A stretch of DNA of 64,000 nucleotides from Chromohalobacter canadensis. GTDB taxonomy: Bacteria > Pseudomonadota > Gammaproteobacteria > Pseudomonadales > Halomonadaceae. The DNA lies in assembly GCF_034479555.1 (NCBI RefSeq), contig NZ_CP140151.1, positions 2,356,001 to 2,420,000 on the forward strand, read 5' to 3'. Positions 7,349 to 15,212 of this stretch are shown here, piece after piece. The translations under genes were made by a program, and so were the position numbers. Below the pieces are notes generated by a model that saw only the letters and a program-made list of their open reading frames with translations, did no database searches and was not told the DNA's origin. Position 1 is the first letter of the stretch, and each line of letters begins with the position of its first letter.

Positions 7349-8182
7349 TCAGCTCGCCTGTATGAATTCGAGCAGGTCGGCGTTGATCCGGTCGGGGTGC
7401 GTGGCGAACATGCCATGCGACAGGTCGGGATATGTCTTCAGCGTGCCGTTAGGCAGGAGCTTGACCGCCTTGTGGGCCGAGGCCGCGATCGGAACGATCT
7501 GGTCGTCCTCTCCGTGCATCACCAGCACGGGAATCGTGATCGCCTGGAGGTCGTCGGTGAAGTCGGTCTCCGAAAATGCTTCGATGGAGTCGTACTGGGC
7601 CTTGGCGCCGCCTTCCATACCTTGCCGCCACCAGTTGTCGATCAGGCCCTGGCTGACTTCGGCATCGTCGCGATTGAACCCATAGAATGGGCCGGCGGGG
7701 ACGTCCTTGAAGAACTGAGCGCGATTGACTGCCAGGGCGTTGCGAAAGCCGTCGAACACTTCCTTGGGCGTGCCTTCCGGATTGGCGGATGTCTGCAGCA
7801 TTAGCGGGGTCACCGCGCCCATCAAGACGGCCTTGGCGACGCGGCCTGATTCTGCCCGGGCGACGTAGCGCGCGACGACACCTCCGCCGGTGGAATGGCC
7901 GATATGAACGGCGTCTTTCAAATCGAGTACGTTCACCAGTTCCGTCGTGTCGGACGCGTAGGTGTCCATGTCGTTGCCCGTATCGGTCTGGTCTGAGCGG
8001 CCATGCCCTCGGCGGTCGAACGCGATGACGCGGTAGCCCTGCGATAGAAAGAACAGCATCTGACTATCCCAGTCGTCCGCCGAAAGCGGCCAGCCGTGGT
8101 GAAAGACAATGGACTGGGCATCTTTGGCTCCCCAAGCCTTGTAGAAAACGTTTGTACCGTCTCGAGTCGTAATGGTTGCCAT
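7349..8182 (-). CDS. Alpha/beta hydrolase, non-haem chloroperoxidase/arylesterase type
   Basis: A 277-residue alpha/beta hydrolase. The nucleophile elbow is GHSTGGG with Ser97. The acid is probably D227 in HGEDDQIVP and the base H256 in DLSHGMF. The sequence around RVIAFDRRGHGRS is typical of cofactor-free haloperoxidase-like esterases, which hydrolyse esters and can show perhydrolase activity. No signal peptide is visible, so it is cytoplasmic. AGGAGGAG lies just before the ATG on the minus strand. It is the only metabolic-looking gene in the hotspot and is bracketed by NYN tail copies B and C. The natural substrate is unknown. Confidence 0.87.
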   Translation of the reverse strand: MATITTRDGTNVFYKAWGAKDAQSIVFHHGWPLSADDWDSQMLFFLSQGYRVIAFDRRGHGRSDQTDTGNDMDTYASDTTELVNVLDLKDAVHIGHSTGGGVVARYVARAESGRVAKAVLMGAVTPLMLQTSANPEGTPKEVFDGFRNALAVNRAQFFKDVPAGPFYGFNRDDAEVSQGLIDNWWRQGMEGGAKAQYDSIEAFSETDFTDDLQAITIPVLVMHGEDDQIVPIAASAHKAVKLLPNGTLKTYPDLSHGMFATHPDRINADLLEFIQAS

Positions 8183-8249
8183 CTTTTTCTCCTCCTGTTG
8201 GGTAGAAGCCGGGTACCGGTTTTTCCAGGGGCTGGCGACTCGATAGGCG

Positions 8250-8270
8250 ATTCTCGGTTCTCGATTCTCG
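8250..8270. repeat. Three tandem copies of a 7-bp unit (RTTCTCG)
   Basis: ATTCTCG, GTTCTCG and ATTCTCG follow one another directly. The repeat lies in the leader region upstream of the minus-strand hydrolase and just before the NYN tail copy C. Its role is unknown. Confidence 0.6.
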
Positions 8271-8329
8271 CAATGGTTTCACCATCCCCGCTCGAACAGC
8301 TCTGTTAGGTTAGCCTCTAACGCGGGGAA

Positions 8330-8374
8330 GCGAGCCAGTTCATTTCCCTCGAGGGCGATCTACTGCCCGGTTAA
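8330..8374 (+). pseudogene. NYN gene 3' tail (copy C), 14 codons and stop
   Basis: GCG at 8330 opens ASQFISLEGDLLPG and a TAA stop, matching the C-terminus ASQFIPIEGELLLG of the intact NYN protein. The bases after the stop (AGGC, then a CGCTAC-like string) also resemble what follows copy B. It is a third, separately diverged version of the same gene end and marks the left border of the HipBA module. Confidence 0.82.
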
Positions 8375-8439
8375 GGCATCGCTACAAGCCCTCCAGTCAC
8401 AGGTTCTTATAAACAAACACATTTGAACTATAATTGATT

Positions 8440-8535
8440 TTAAGAAATCAAATATGAGCGTTTAAATTTTAAAGCGTTTGATTTTTCCTGGCCGTAGCGT
8501 TCAAATTTGACTACTATGAAGAAATTACCGTTCAT
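8440..8535 (+). promoter_or_regulatory. AT-rich hipBA promoter/operator region with palindromes
   Basis: The block before hipB is much more AT-rich than its surroundings. It contains the perfect palindrome TCAAATTTGA at 8501-8510 and related strings (GCGTTTAAATTTTAAAGCG around 8456, GTTCATATTTGGA around 8530), suggesting repeated operator half-sites. HipB-type repressors bind several operators upstream of their own operon. The assignment is inference. Confidence 0.5.
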
Positions 8536-8546
8536 ATTTGGATAGC

Positions 8547-8969
8547 ATGGATATGGTGTCCTCAGGTTCCAAACATTCTGGCACTCAGGTTGCGATGCCG
8601 CCGCCCGTGGCGCGTGCCTTGCGTCAACTTGGTCATGATCTATCGATGGCTCGTCGCATGCGTCGGTTGACGCAGGAGGACCTTGCGCAGCGTATCGGCA
8701 CATCAGTGAGTACGGTCAGGCGCATGGAAGACGGTTATTCCGGGACCGCGTTGCATACGTTCCTGCGCGCCCTGCATGTGCTGGGTCGTCTCGAGGATGT
8801 GGTCAAGATCATGGCGCTGGAACAAGATACCTTAGGCCTGGAACTGGCCCAGGACCAGTTGCCCCAACGGGTGCGGTCAGCCGGTGGGAAGAAACCGAAG
8901 GCAAGGCCATCGGAGGAATCGGGGAATGAAGGCGGGGCCACGGGTGGCGATGAGTTCGAGGGCTTTTGA
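8547..8969 (+). CDS. hipB: HipB-like XRE-family antitoxin/repressor
   Basis: A 140-residue protein with a Cro/C1-type helix-turn-helix: MARRMRRLTQEDLAQRIGTS, then VSTVRRMEDGYSGTALHTFLRALHVLG. A low-complexity Gly/Glu/Lys-rich tail follows, longer than in E. coli HipB (88 residues). The stop overlaps the hipA start by one base (TGATG), so the two are translationally coupled. HipB proteins bind their operators and neutralise HipA. The start may be ATG 8547 or 8553; neither has a strong ribosome-binding site. Confidence 0.85.
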   Translation: MDMVSSGSKHSGTQVAMPPPVARALRQLGHDLSMARRMRRLTQEDLAQRIGTSVSTVRRMEDGYSGTALHTFLRALHVLGRLEDVVKIMALEQDTLGLELAQDQLPQRVRSAGGKKPKARPSEESGNEGGATGGDEFEGF

Positions 8970-10204
8970 TGGTGACCAAGAAAGCACAACGCCAGGATCT
9001 CGACATCCATCTCGGTACGGATGGCAAACTCATCGGACGCCTGTACCTGGGCAGCGGCAAGCGCAGCGCCTTCCGCTATGACGAACACTGGTTGCAGGAC
9101 CCGCGGTTCTTCACGGTGTCGCCAGACCTGCAGCCCGTCCCCGGAGTTCAGCATCCACAGGGTGTTTTTTTTCGGGCTCTTGAGGACACGGCGCCGGATT
9201 CCTGGGGAGAGCGGGTTATCCGTCGCGCGCACGCGAAGTCGCGCCAGAAGGGGCGCGAGAATCCACCGCTGGCCCCGGTCGATTTTCTCACTTGGGTCGA
9301 CGATGAAGCGCGTGTCGGAGCCTTGCGCCTTTTCGATCCTCAGCACGGTACCTATCTACACACGGATGGCGCTCATCGCCATGTTCCACCGCTGGTGGAG
9401 CTGGACAAAGTTCTGCATGCCGCTCGGGCGTTGGAAGAGGGCGTGGAGAGTGCGCAAGACCTGCAATATCTACTCGGGCAGGGGACGTCGTTGGGTGGTG
9501 CGCGTCCGAAGTCCACGGTCCTCGATACTGATGGATGGCTGGCCTTGGGCAAGTTCCCGAGCCAGGCGGACCAGCGCGACGTGATCCGGGGCGAAGTGCT
9601 GGCCATGACCCTGGCAATTCGGGCAGGCATTCGCGCCGCGCCAACGCGTGTGGAACTCATCCGGGGCACGGCCGTGGCGGTGATCCGACGATTCGACCGT
9701 ACTGGTGGTGGAGGGCGCATTCCATACGTGTCGGCCGCTACTATGCTGCAGACGAGTGGACGCGACGAAGTCCATGCTTACACCGAGCTCGTGGATGTAT
9801 TGTTACAAGCGGGTTCCGATCCCATCGCTGACATCCACGAGCTGTGGCGCCGTCTGGCCTTCAATTTCCTCATTTGTAACACCGACGATCATCTTCGCAA
9901 TACGGGGTTGCTTTACGACGCAAGGCGTCGCGGCTGGCGTCTCGCGCCGGCGTTCGATCTCAACCCCATGCCGGGGGATCGTCGTGAAAGCAAGATATGG
10001 CTGACCGAAGACTCCGGTCCGATCGATAGTCGACAAATACTCATGGAAGGGGCGCCGTACTTCAGGATGAGCGTGCAGGAAGCGACGACAGCCTGGGATG
10101 AGGTAACCAGGGCCGTGGGAGCATGGCGCTCCATGGGCAAGGACTTGGGCATGCGAAAGCGGGATTTGACCGATTTTTCTCCTGCCTTTGATCCCGATTC
10201 TTGA
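8969..10204 (+). CDS. hipA: HipA-family Ser/Thr kinase toxin
   Basis: A 411-residue HipA kinase. Visible motifs are the glycine-rich loop GGARPK (176-181), a candidate ATP-binding lysine K195 in LALGKF, the catalytic loop NTDDHLRN (304-311) and the metal-binding Asp330 in AFDLNP. All catalytic positions appear intact. E. coli HipA phosphorylates glutamyl-tRNA synthetase and stops translation; the target of this divergent member is not known. It is the right-hand module of the NYN/DUF2252 hotspot and is convergent with the DUF2252 gene 88 bases away. Its sequence differs clearly from the second HipA at 27 kb. Confidence 0.9.
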   Translation: MVTKKAQRQDLDIHLGTDGKLIGRLYLGSGKRSAFRYDEHWLQDPRFFTVSPDLQPVPGVQHPQGVFFRALEDTAPDSWGERVIRRAHAKSRQKGRENPPLAPVDFLTWVDDEARVGALRLFDPQHGTYLHTDGAHRHVPPLVELDKVLHAARALEEGVESAQDLQYLLGQGTSLGGARPKSTVLDTDGWLALGKFPSQADQRDVIRGEVLAMTLAIRAGIRAAPTRVELIRGTAVAVIRRFDRTGGGGRIPYVSAATMLQTSGRDEVHAYTELVDVLLQAGSDPIADIHELWRRLAFNFLICNTDDHLRNTGLLYDARRRGWRLAPAFDLNPMPGDRRESKIWLTEDSGPIDSRQILMEGAPYFRMSVQEATTAWDEVTRAVGAWRSMGKDLGMRKRDLTDFSPAFDPDS

Positions 10205-10292
10205 GGGCCTGCGACTGTATTTTTGTGGATTGTATGCAACACATTGATCGGGGCACCGAGCGTGCCCAAGTGCACTTCGACCACGCCATTAC

Positions 10293-11804
10293 TCACCGAT
10301 GCACCCAGTCCAGGTGCTCGAACGCGCCCCGGGCGTGATCCTCGCGGAACATTTCGTGGTCCCGGTGCAGGCGGTCGGCGGCCTCGGTGGCGAATTCCAC
10401 CATGTCCTCGGCGAATAGTGCCGGTGGGCCGATGGCGTTGAGGATCGCGGGCTCGATGTCGTAGTCGAGCTTGCCGGATTCGTCCGAGAGGGCGTGCACG
10501 GTGGCAAGCACGCCGCCGCAGATATGGGCGTATTCCTTCCATTCACTCTTGGAGAGGTCGTCGAGGTCCATGTCGTCGCGGAACGGCGCGCGCTCGCGGG
10601 ATAGATAGCTGTGCCCCTCGAACGTGACGTGGCCGTAGAAAAGATCGCCGCGTATCAGGTGCACGGCCTGGGCATGGCTGATGCGGTCGGCGAGGGTGTC
10701 CATTTCGTAGGCTGAGGGCGGTACCAGGCCGGACAGGGCGGAGCGTCGGGCCTGCTTGTACTCGATAATCAAGTCGTCCGTGCCGTCGCGCAGAGGGCCT
10801 TCGATCAGCACGTAATAACGATTGAGCCCCAGCGAGGCGGTGCCCTGGCCGAGACGTATCGCCACGTCCTTCACGTGCATGCCATGCTTGTCTCGTCCCT
10901 TGGCGCGTGCCGGCACGTCGATCTCGTTTTCCTCGACCAGCCGGTCGGTGATCGCCTGGAATTCGTCACGGCGCGACGAGATCGGCACCAGTTTCCTGGT
11001 CGGGCGGAAGCCGCTGAGTGTCTCGTTCAGGTAGTCGTCGGCGAGCCACTCGGCACGGTCTTCATCGGCGTCCTCGAACAGCTTGCGGATGAGCTTCGGC
11101 GCGTTGTCGTGACGCATTTCCTCATCCTGCTCGGTGCCTTCGCGCGCCAGCCGCTCCATCGTCTCGAGGTAGCCCTGCACGAAACGACGCACGACCTTGA
11201 CGCGATGCTTGTGCTTGAGCTCGCCCTCGGTTTCGGAGGCGATCATGAAGCCGACCGCGCCGCGTTTGATATCCCAGGTGAAGGGCGCGTAGTAGGCTTC
11301 GTCGAAATCGTTGACCGAGAAGATCGGCACGTTGTCCACGTTGGGCATGACGCCGAAGTTGCCGGGGTGAACGTCGCCGAGCGCGAGTACGGTGGGCATC
11401 CAGGCGTCGTCGCCGGCCATGTCGCGGTAGAACAACAGCGCCGTGCCGCGAAAGAACGAAAACAGCGAGTCGGAGAGCTGGTCGAACTTGGCGCCGGCTT
11501 CCTCGCAACCTTCCGCGATGCGTGTCTGGTGATCCTCGCGCAGCGTCTGGCGCACGTGCCGACGACGCTCGAACCCGGTCAGTGCGCGCGGGCGCAGCAC
11601 GAACTCGCCGGCCGCCACTGCCTCGGCCAGGCGCTTGAAGGTATCGAAACGCGTCGCCACCACCGGCGCGGCGGCCTTCTCGAACGACTGCCGCTCGAGC
11701 GCCGCCGCCAGTTCCGCCTTGCTCATCTGCGAGCGTCCCGAGATCTCCTGCTGTTGCGCTTGCTCGTAGAGTGCCTTGCGCGTCGGTTCCGATTCCTGGC
11801 TCAT
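10293..11804 (-). CDS. DUF2252 family protein
   Basis: A 503-residue protein. DUF2252 signatures include FFRGTALLFYRDMA, LGDVHPGNFG and VNDFDEAYYAPFTWDIKR, which resemble a kinase-like (aminoglycoside phosphotransferase-type) catalytic region. An N-terminal extension, ISGRSQMSKAELAAALE, resembles a short SAP/Rho-N-like nucleic-acid-binding motif. A CAGGGGG-type ribosome-binding site precedes the ATG on the minus strand. Biochemical function is not established. This gene is the right border of the accessory hotspot, and pieces of a second DUF2252 allele are found at 5583-5609 and 6657-6704. Confidence 0.88.
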   Translation of the reverse strand: MSQESEPTRKALYEQAQQQEISGRSQMSKAELAAALERQSFEKAAAPVVATRFDTFKRLAEAVAAGEFVLRPRALTGFERRRHVRQTLREDHQTRIAEGCEEAGAKFDQLSDSLFSFFRGTALLFYRDMAGDDAWMPTVLALGDVHPGNFGVMPNVDNVPIFSVNDFDEAYYAPFTWDIKRGAVGFMIASETEGELKHKHRVKVVRRFVQGYLETMERLAREGTEQDEEMRHDNAPKLIRKLFEDADEDRAEWLADDYLNETLSGFRPTRKLVPISSRRDEFQAITDRLVEENEIDVPARAKGRDKHGMHVKDVAIRLGQGTASLGLNRYYVLIEGPLRDGTDDLIIEYKQARRSALSGLVPPSAYEMDTLADRISHAQAVHLIRGDLFYGHVTFEGHSYLSRERAPFRDDMDLDDLSKSEWKEYAHICGGVLATVHALSDESGKLDYDIEPAILNAIGPPALFAEDMVEFATEAADRLHRDHEMFREDHARGAFEHLDWVHR

Positions 11805-11925
11805 GCATCCCCCTGCCTGTCCTGGCTACCGTGGTGTCGTTGTCTCCTTGCCCATCAGCATGCACGACTTGGGAGGAGGGTGCATGTGGAGTTCGCCGCA
11901 GGATTCCCGGACCACGCTGTGTTCG

Positions 11926-11950
11926 CACCGCACCGCACCGCACCGCACCG
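11926..11950. repeat. Pentanucleotide tandem repeat (CACCG) x5
   Basis: Five exact copies of CACCG lie about 120 bases upstream of the DUF2252 start. Such short repeats can change copy number by slippage. As the region is non-coding, any effect would be on promoter spacing or a leader RNA. Confidence 0.85.
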
Positions 11951-12023
11951 CTCTGGGCAGTGGGTTGTATCCGTATGGAGATCGGACGCCCATATTTTCT
12001 TGAAAAGAGAATGATGGTCAAGT

Positions 12024-12046
12024 ATCGTTCTCAATATGAGAACGAT
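12024..12046. promoter_or_regulatory. Palindromic operator, 10-bp arms, upstream of the AcuI-like gene
   Basis: ATCGTTCTCA and TGAGAACGAT flank ATA. The inner part contains T-N11-A (TCTCAATATGAGA), the pattern bound by LysR-type regulators. A LysR gene lies at the end of the same cluster (14256-15143), so it is a candidate ligand-responsive activator for this site. This is inference from motif and position. Confidence 0.65.
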
Positions 12047-12124
12047 GAGGCTTGGGAGATAGGCTGGTGCCACCGTGGTCTAGAACCCTGGTTTATTGCG
12101 ATTCCGGCTTAAGGAACTCACGAT

Positions 12125-13114
12125 ATGACGTCTTTTAAAGCGATCCTTGTGTCAAAAGATGACGAAAGATACCAAGCACGAATGACATCACTTTCACCCG
12201 AGCAGCTGCCTAAAGAGCCGATAGAAGTTGCTGTCGAGTACTCAACGCTCAATTACAAAGACGCACTGGCAATCACGGGCGAGTCGCCCATTATACGCCA
12301 CTTCCCTCTTGTCCCCGGGATTGATCTCGCGGGCCTCGTCACTAAAAGCGAAGACCCCAAGTTTAAAGTGGGGGATGCTGTGATGCTTAATGGATGGGGG
12401 GTTGGCGAATCAAAGTGGGGTGGGATGTCCCAACGCGCTGCCGTGAGAGGAGAGTGGCTGCTTCCTCTACCTGAGTCTTTTTCTACTAAAGAAGCTATGG
12501 CTATCGGGACTGCGGGTTATACAGCGGCATTGTGTGTACTTGCATTGAAGCAACACAACATTATGCCCGCTGATGGTGATGTCTTGGTCACCGGCGCTTC
12601 GGGGGGCGTTGGTAGTATTGCGGTGAACTTATTATCAAACCTTGGCTATCGCGTTGTTGCTTCCACTGGTAAGTCTAGCGAAGTCGATTGGTTAAAACGT
12701 CAAGGTGCAGCGGATGTCATCGATAGGACGGAACTCAGTTCATCAAACAGACCACTGGCCGCGGAACGTTGGAGTGGCGTGGTGGATACAGTCGGTAGCC
12801 ATACACTTGCCAGCGCATGTGCGAGTACTCAATACGGTGGTGTGGTCATGGCCTGTGGTCTAGCCCAAGGAATGGACTTTCCTGCTACCGTTGCACCTTT
12901 TATTTTGCGCGGCATAACTCTCGTGGGTATAGATAGCGTTTATTGCAGCAAGGAACGTAGGTTTCAAGCTTGGGATCTCCTTGCGAAATATTTAGAACGG
13001 GCGGCTTTACAAGGCTTGATCACCATCATTGGTCTTGATGAAGTTTCTGAACGAGCACCGGACATGCTGGCCGGTAGGCTTAAAGGAAGGGTGGTTGTAG
13101 ACGTTAACGTTTGA
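12125..13114 (+). CDS. acuI: MDR-family NADPH oxidoreductase, AcuI/YhdH type (acrylyl-CoA reductase)
   Basis: A 329-residue zinc-free medium-chain reductase. Family features are STLNYKDALAITG, PGIDLAGLV, the run GWGVGESKWGGMSQ and the cofactor motif TGASGGVGSIA. YhdH/AcuI enzymes reduce acrylyl-CoA to propionyl-CoA with NADPH, a detoxifying step in DMSP and 3-hydroxypropionate metabolism. The codon use and GC content are lower than in the flanking genes, suggesting transfer as part of the 12-15 kb block. No dddL- or prpE-type partner is next to it, so the physiological substrate is open. Confidence 0.87.
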   Translation: MTSFKAILVSKDDERYQARMTSLSPEQLPKEPIEVAVEYSTLNYKDALAITGESPIIRHFPLVPGIDLAGLVTKSEDPKFKVGDAVMLNGWGVGESKWGGMSQRAAVRGEWLLPLPESFSTKEAMAIGTAGYTAALCVLALKQHNIMPADGDVLVTGASGGVGSIAVNLLSNLGYRVVASTGKSSEVDWLKRQGAADVIDRTELSSSNRPLAAERWSGVVDTVGSHTLASACASTQYGGVVMACGLAQGMDFPATVAPFILRGITLVGIDSVYCSKERRFQAWDLLAKYLERAALQGLITIIGLDEVSERAPDMLAGRLKGRVVVDVNV

Positions 13115-13225
13115 AGGCGCCAAATGTCATTATTTATCTCACACGTTTCGGTTTGAAACTTGGTTGGGAGGCTTTTTGAAAGTGCTTGGTGGAATGATGA
13201 CTGATGTTAACTAAGGGAGGTTTTT

Positions 13226-13720
13226 ATGGGTGATTTTAACTTGGCGAGTCGCTCGGCCGAAATTCTGAAGAAATGTCTCTATGCTAATATCGCTACGTCG
13301 CGCGACGATGTGCCTTGGAATACACCGGTCACCGCGCTTCCGGATTCCGATCTAAAATTCTATTGGTCGTCCTGGACATTGGCCGAGCACTCCCAAAATA
13401 TTGCCAGAAATAGCTCGATATTCATGACCTTCTACGATTCGACGCGAGCAAGAGGGACCAATAACCTGATGTGTCTTTATCTGCAGTGTGTGGCCCGAGA
13501 GGTGTCCGATCCAGATGAAGCCCGGAAGGCCTTTGGGATACTTTATCCCGGTGAGGACGTTGATTTGGAAAATTTCCTCGGGGAAGGTGTTAAGCGATTC
13601 TATTGCGCCGGGCCGAGGAAGGCATGGTTGAATTGCCTGTCTGAGAAGGAGCTTGAGCCGACGACACTTAAGATGCGAACGGAAGTGCCCATTAGTGACA
13701 TTAGAAACGCCTTTTTCTAG
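13226..13720 (+). CDS. Pyridoxamine 5'-phosphate oxidase-fold protein
   Basis: A 164-residue split-barrel (PNPOx-like) protein. The beginning, CLYANIATSRDDVPWNTPVTALPDSDLKFYWSS split across the strand pattern, is typical of flavin- or F420-binding split barrels, as is the later LYLQCVAREVSDPDEARKAF. GGGAGG precedes the ATG. These proteins bind flavin or haem and have varied roles; this one cannot be narrowed further. It lies 111 bases after the AcuI-like gene in the same low-GC cluster. Confidence 0.75.
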   Translation: MGDFNLASRSAEILKKCLYANIATSRDDVPWNTPVTALPDSDLKFYWSSWTLAEHSQNIARNSSIFMTFYDSTRARGTNNLMCLYLQCVAREVSDPDEARKAFGILYPGEDVDLENFLGEGVKRFYCAGPRKAWLNCLSEKELEPTTLKMRTEVPISDIRNAFF

Positions 13721-13782
13721 GGGAGGCGTTTATTGTCCATTGATTCACGTTGGGTGAATCCACTGCTCGGTACTGGAATTTT

Positions 13783-14172
13783 ATGCCTCTTGTTAAGTTT
13801 GATGTCGTTGAAGGTAGGAAAGAATATGAATTGAAGGCGTTGCTTGATGCGGCGCATCAAGCCGTTGTTGAAAGCTTTCAGGTACCCGAGTCGGATCGCT
13901 ACCAGATCGTCTATAGTCATAAGCCCTGTGAGATGATTCTCGCCGATACGGGGCTGGGCCTGGAAAGGACCGACGCTGCCGTTGTCATGACCGTGATCAG
14001 TAAATCACGGCCGGAGGAGATGAAAGTCGAGCTTTATCGGTCCTTGGCCAGTCGCTTGGAAACGTATTGTGGGATAAAGCCTAGTGATCTGATTGTCTCG
14101 GTGATAGAAAATACGGGGCCGGACTGGAGTTTTGGCCTTGGAGAAGCCCAGTTCGTTACTGGTAAACTGTGA
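13783..14172 (+). CDS. Tautomerase-superfamily protein
   Basis: A 129-residue protein beginning MPLVKFDVVEG; removal of the initiator Met would expose Pro1, the catalytic base of 4-oxalocrotonate tautomerase and cis-CaaD-like enzymes. Other family features are ALLDAAHQAVVESFQVPESD, RYQIVYSHKP, and the ending NTGPDWSFGLGEAQFVTG. An in-frame start at 13750 would hide Pro1, which decides for 13783. Such enzymes act on enol/keto acids or halo-acrylates. The neighbouring acrylyl-CoA reductase-like gene makes an unsaturated-acid pathway conceivable, but that is only suggestive. Confidence 0.82.
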   Translation: MPLVKFDVVEGRKEYELKALLDAAHQAVVESFQVPESDRYQIVYSHKPCEMILADTGLGLERTDAAVVMTVISKSRPEEMKVELYRSLASRLETYCGIKPSDLIVSVIENTGPDWSFGLGEAQFVTGKL

Positions 14173-14255
14173 CGTATAGTCAGTTTTATCAAAAGGGTTA
14201 CCTAGATGCCGTGGAGTACTTTATTACCGGCATTTTTCATTAAGAGGCTGGCGTA

Positions 14256-15143
14256 ATGGAAGATTTTGAATCCCTCAGGGTGTTCGTCTGCGTCGCGAAT
14301 GAGCTCAGTGTAACGGGGGCGGCTCGGCGATTGGGAAAGAGCCCGTCGAACGTGACTACGAGACTGCAAAAGCTGGAAGCGAGCGTCGGTGCCGAGCTAC
14401 TAGTGAGGGCGGGGAAAAGCTTTTCCCTATCGGCTGCAGGGGAGGTTTTTCTTGATTACGCCGAGCGTATGCTTAGCCTTCGATCGGAGACGATGCATGT
14501 CGTTTCGGGAGGACGTTCTCCCGGGTCGATCAGGATCGGCAGCATGGAGGCAACGGCCGCGAGCCGTTTGCCGGGGCTTCTAGCTGCCTTTCACACGTCT
14601 TTCCCTGAGCATGGCGTGGACCTCACAACGAGCCCATCGATACGGCTGCTGGATGATGTTCGATCGGGAAAGATCGATGGTGCCTTCCTAGCCATTCCAC
14701 CTTCCTTCATCGAGAGCCCGCTATCAGAAAAACTGGATGTGCTTGGATTGGAGTTTCATGACGCCTGGGAAGAATCTCTTGTCTTGCTGCATCCGGATAT
14801 AGGAATTGAAAATCTTGGCCTGGATGATGTCTCGGTAAATAAACTGGCAGCATTTCCGCTGGGGTGTACTTATAGAAGAATCGCCGAAGAGTACCTGGGG
14901 ATCCCCGAGCGAAAGGAATGGGAAATTCAGGAGTCGCCGTCGTATCACGTGATGGTTGCCTTGGCATGCACAGGTAGGTATGCAACGGTCTTGCCGGAGA
15001 GTGTCTATCAAACGCTGCTTCCTCCCGATAACCTGAAGTGTATCCCTCTTTGCAAAGTCACTACGAAACTGGCCTGGCGAAAAGGTTACGACACGCCAGT
15101 TTTCGAAGATTTCCGAAATACCTTGAATCGCAATCTTGTCTGA
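14256..15143 (+). CDS. LysR-family transcriptional regulator
   Basis: A 295-residue regulator. The N-terminal winged helix is visible at about residues 16-60 (NELSVTGAARRLGKSPSNVT, then TRLQKLEASVGAELLVRAG). A periplasmic-binding-protein-like effector domain follows from about residue 90 (GSIRIGSMEATAASRLPGLL). It is the last gene of the lower-GC block and is co-directional with it, not divergent as LysR genes often are. It may act on the palindrome at 12024-12046. Confidence 0.9.
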   Translation: MEDFESLRVFVCVANELSVTGAARRLGKSPSNVTTRLQKLEASVGAELLVRAGKSFSLSAAGEVFLDYAERMLSLRSETMHVVSGGRSPGSIRIGSMEATAASRLPGLLAAFHTSFPEHGVDLTTSPSIRLLDDVRSGKIDGAFLAIPPSFIESPLSEKLDVLGLEFHDAWEESLVLLHPDIGIENLGLDDVSVNKLAAFPLGCTYRRIAEEYLGIPERKEWEIQESPSYHVMVALACTGRYATVLPESVYQTLLPPDNLKCIPLCKVTTKLAWRKGYDTPVFEDFRNTLNRNLV

Positions 15144-15212
15144 AAGGCGGGATGTACTGCCTCTTCATTCGGCCCGTAATATCGATTGTCACTACTTGCG
15201 TAGTTGGCTTCT

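Larger units (their letters stand above)
8183..8546. other. Intergenic region between the hydrolase and hipB
   Basis: This stretch holds the hydrolase ribosome-binding site, a 7-bp triple repeat (8250-8270), a NYN tail copy (8330-8374) and, from about 8400, a sharply AT-rich block that probably contains the hipBA promoter and operators. No further coding sequence was seen. Confidence 0.7.
11805..12124. other. Divergent intergenic region, DUF2252 / AcuI-like gene
   Basis: It contains a five-copy CACCG pentanucleotide repeat (11926-11950) and a long palindrome (12024-12046). The base composition changes here from GC-rich to distinctly less GC-rich towards the AcuI side. No coding sequence was seen. 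Confidence 0.7.

Noticed and set aside
10875..12014. 379-codon plus-strand frame
   Set aside because: Antisense to the DUF2252 gene; no family motif or ribosome-binding site.
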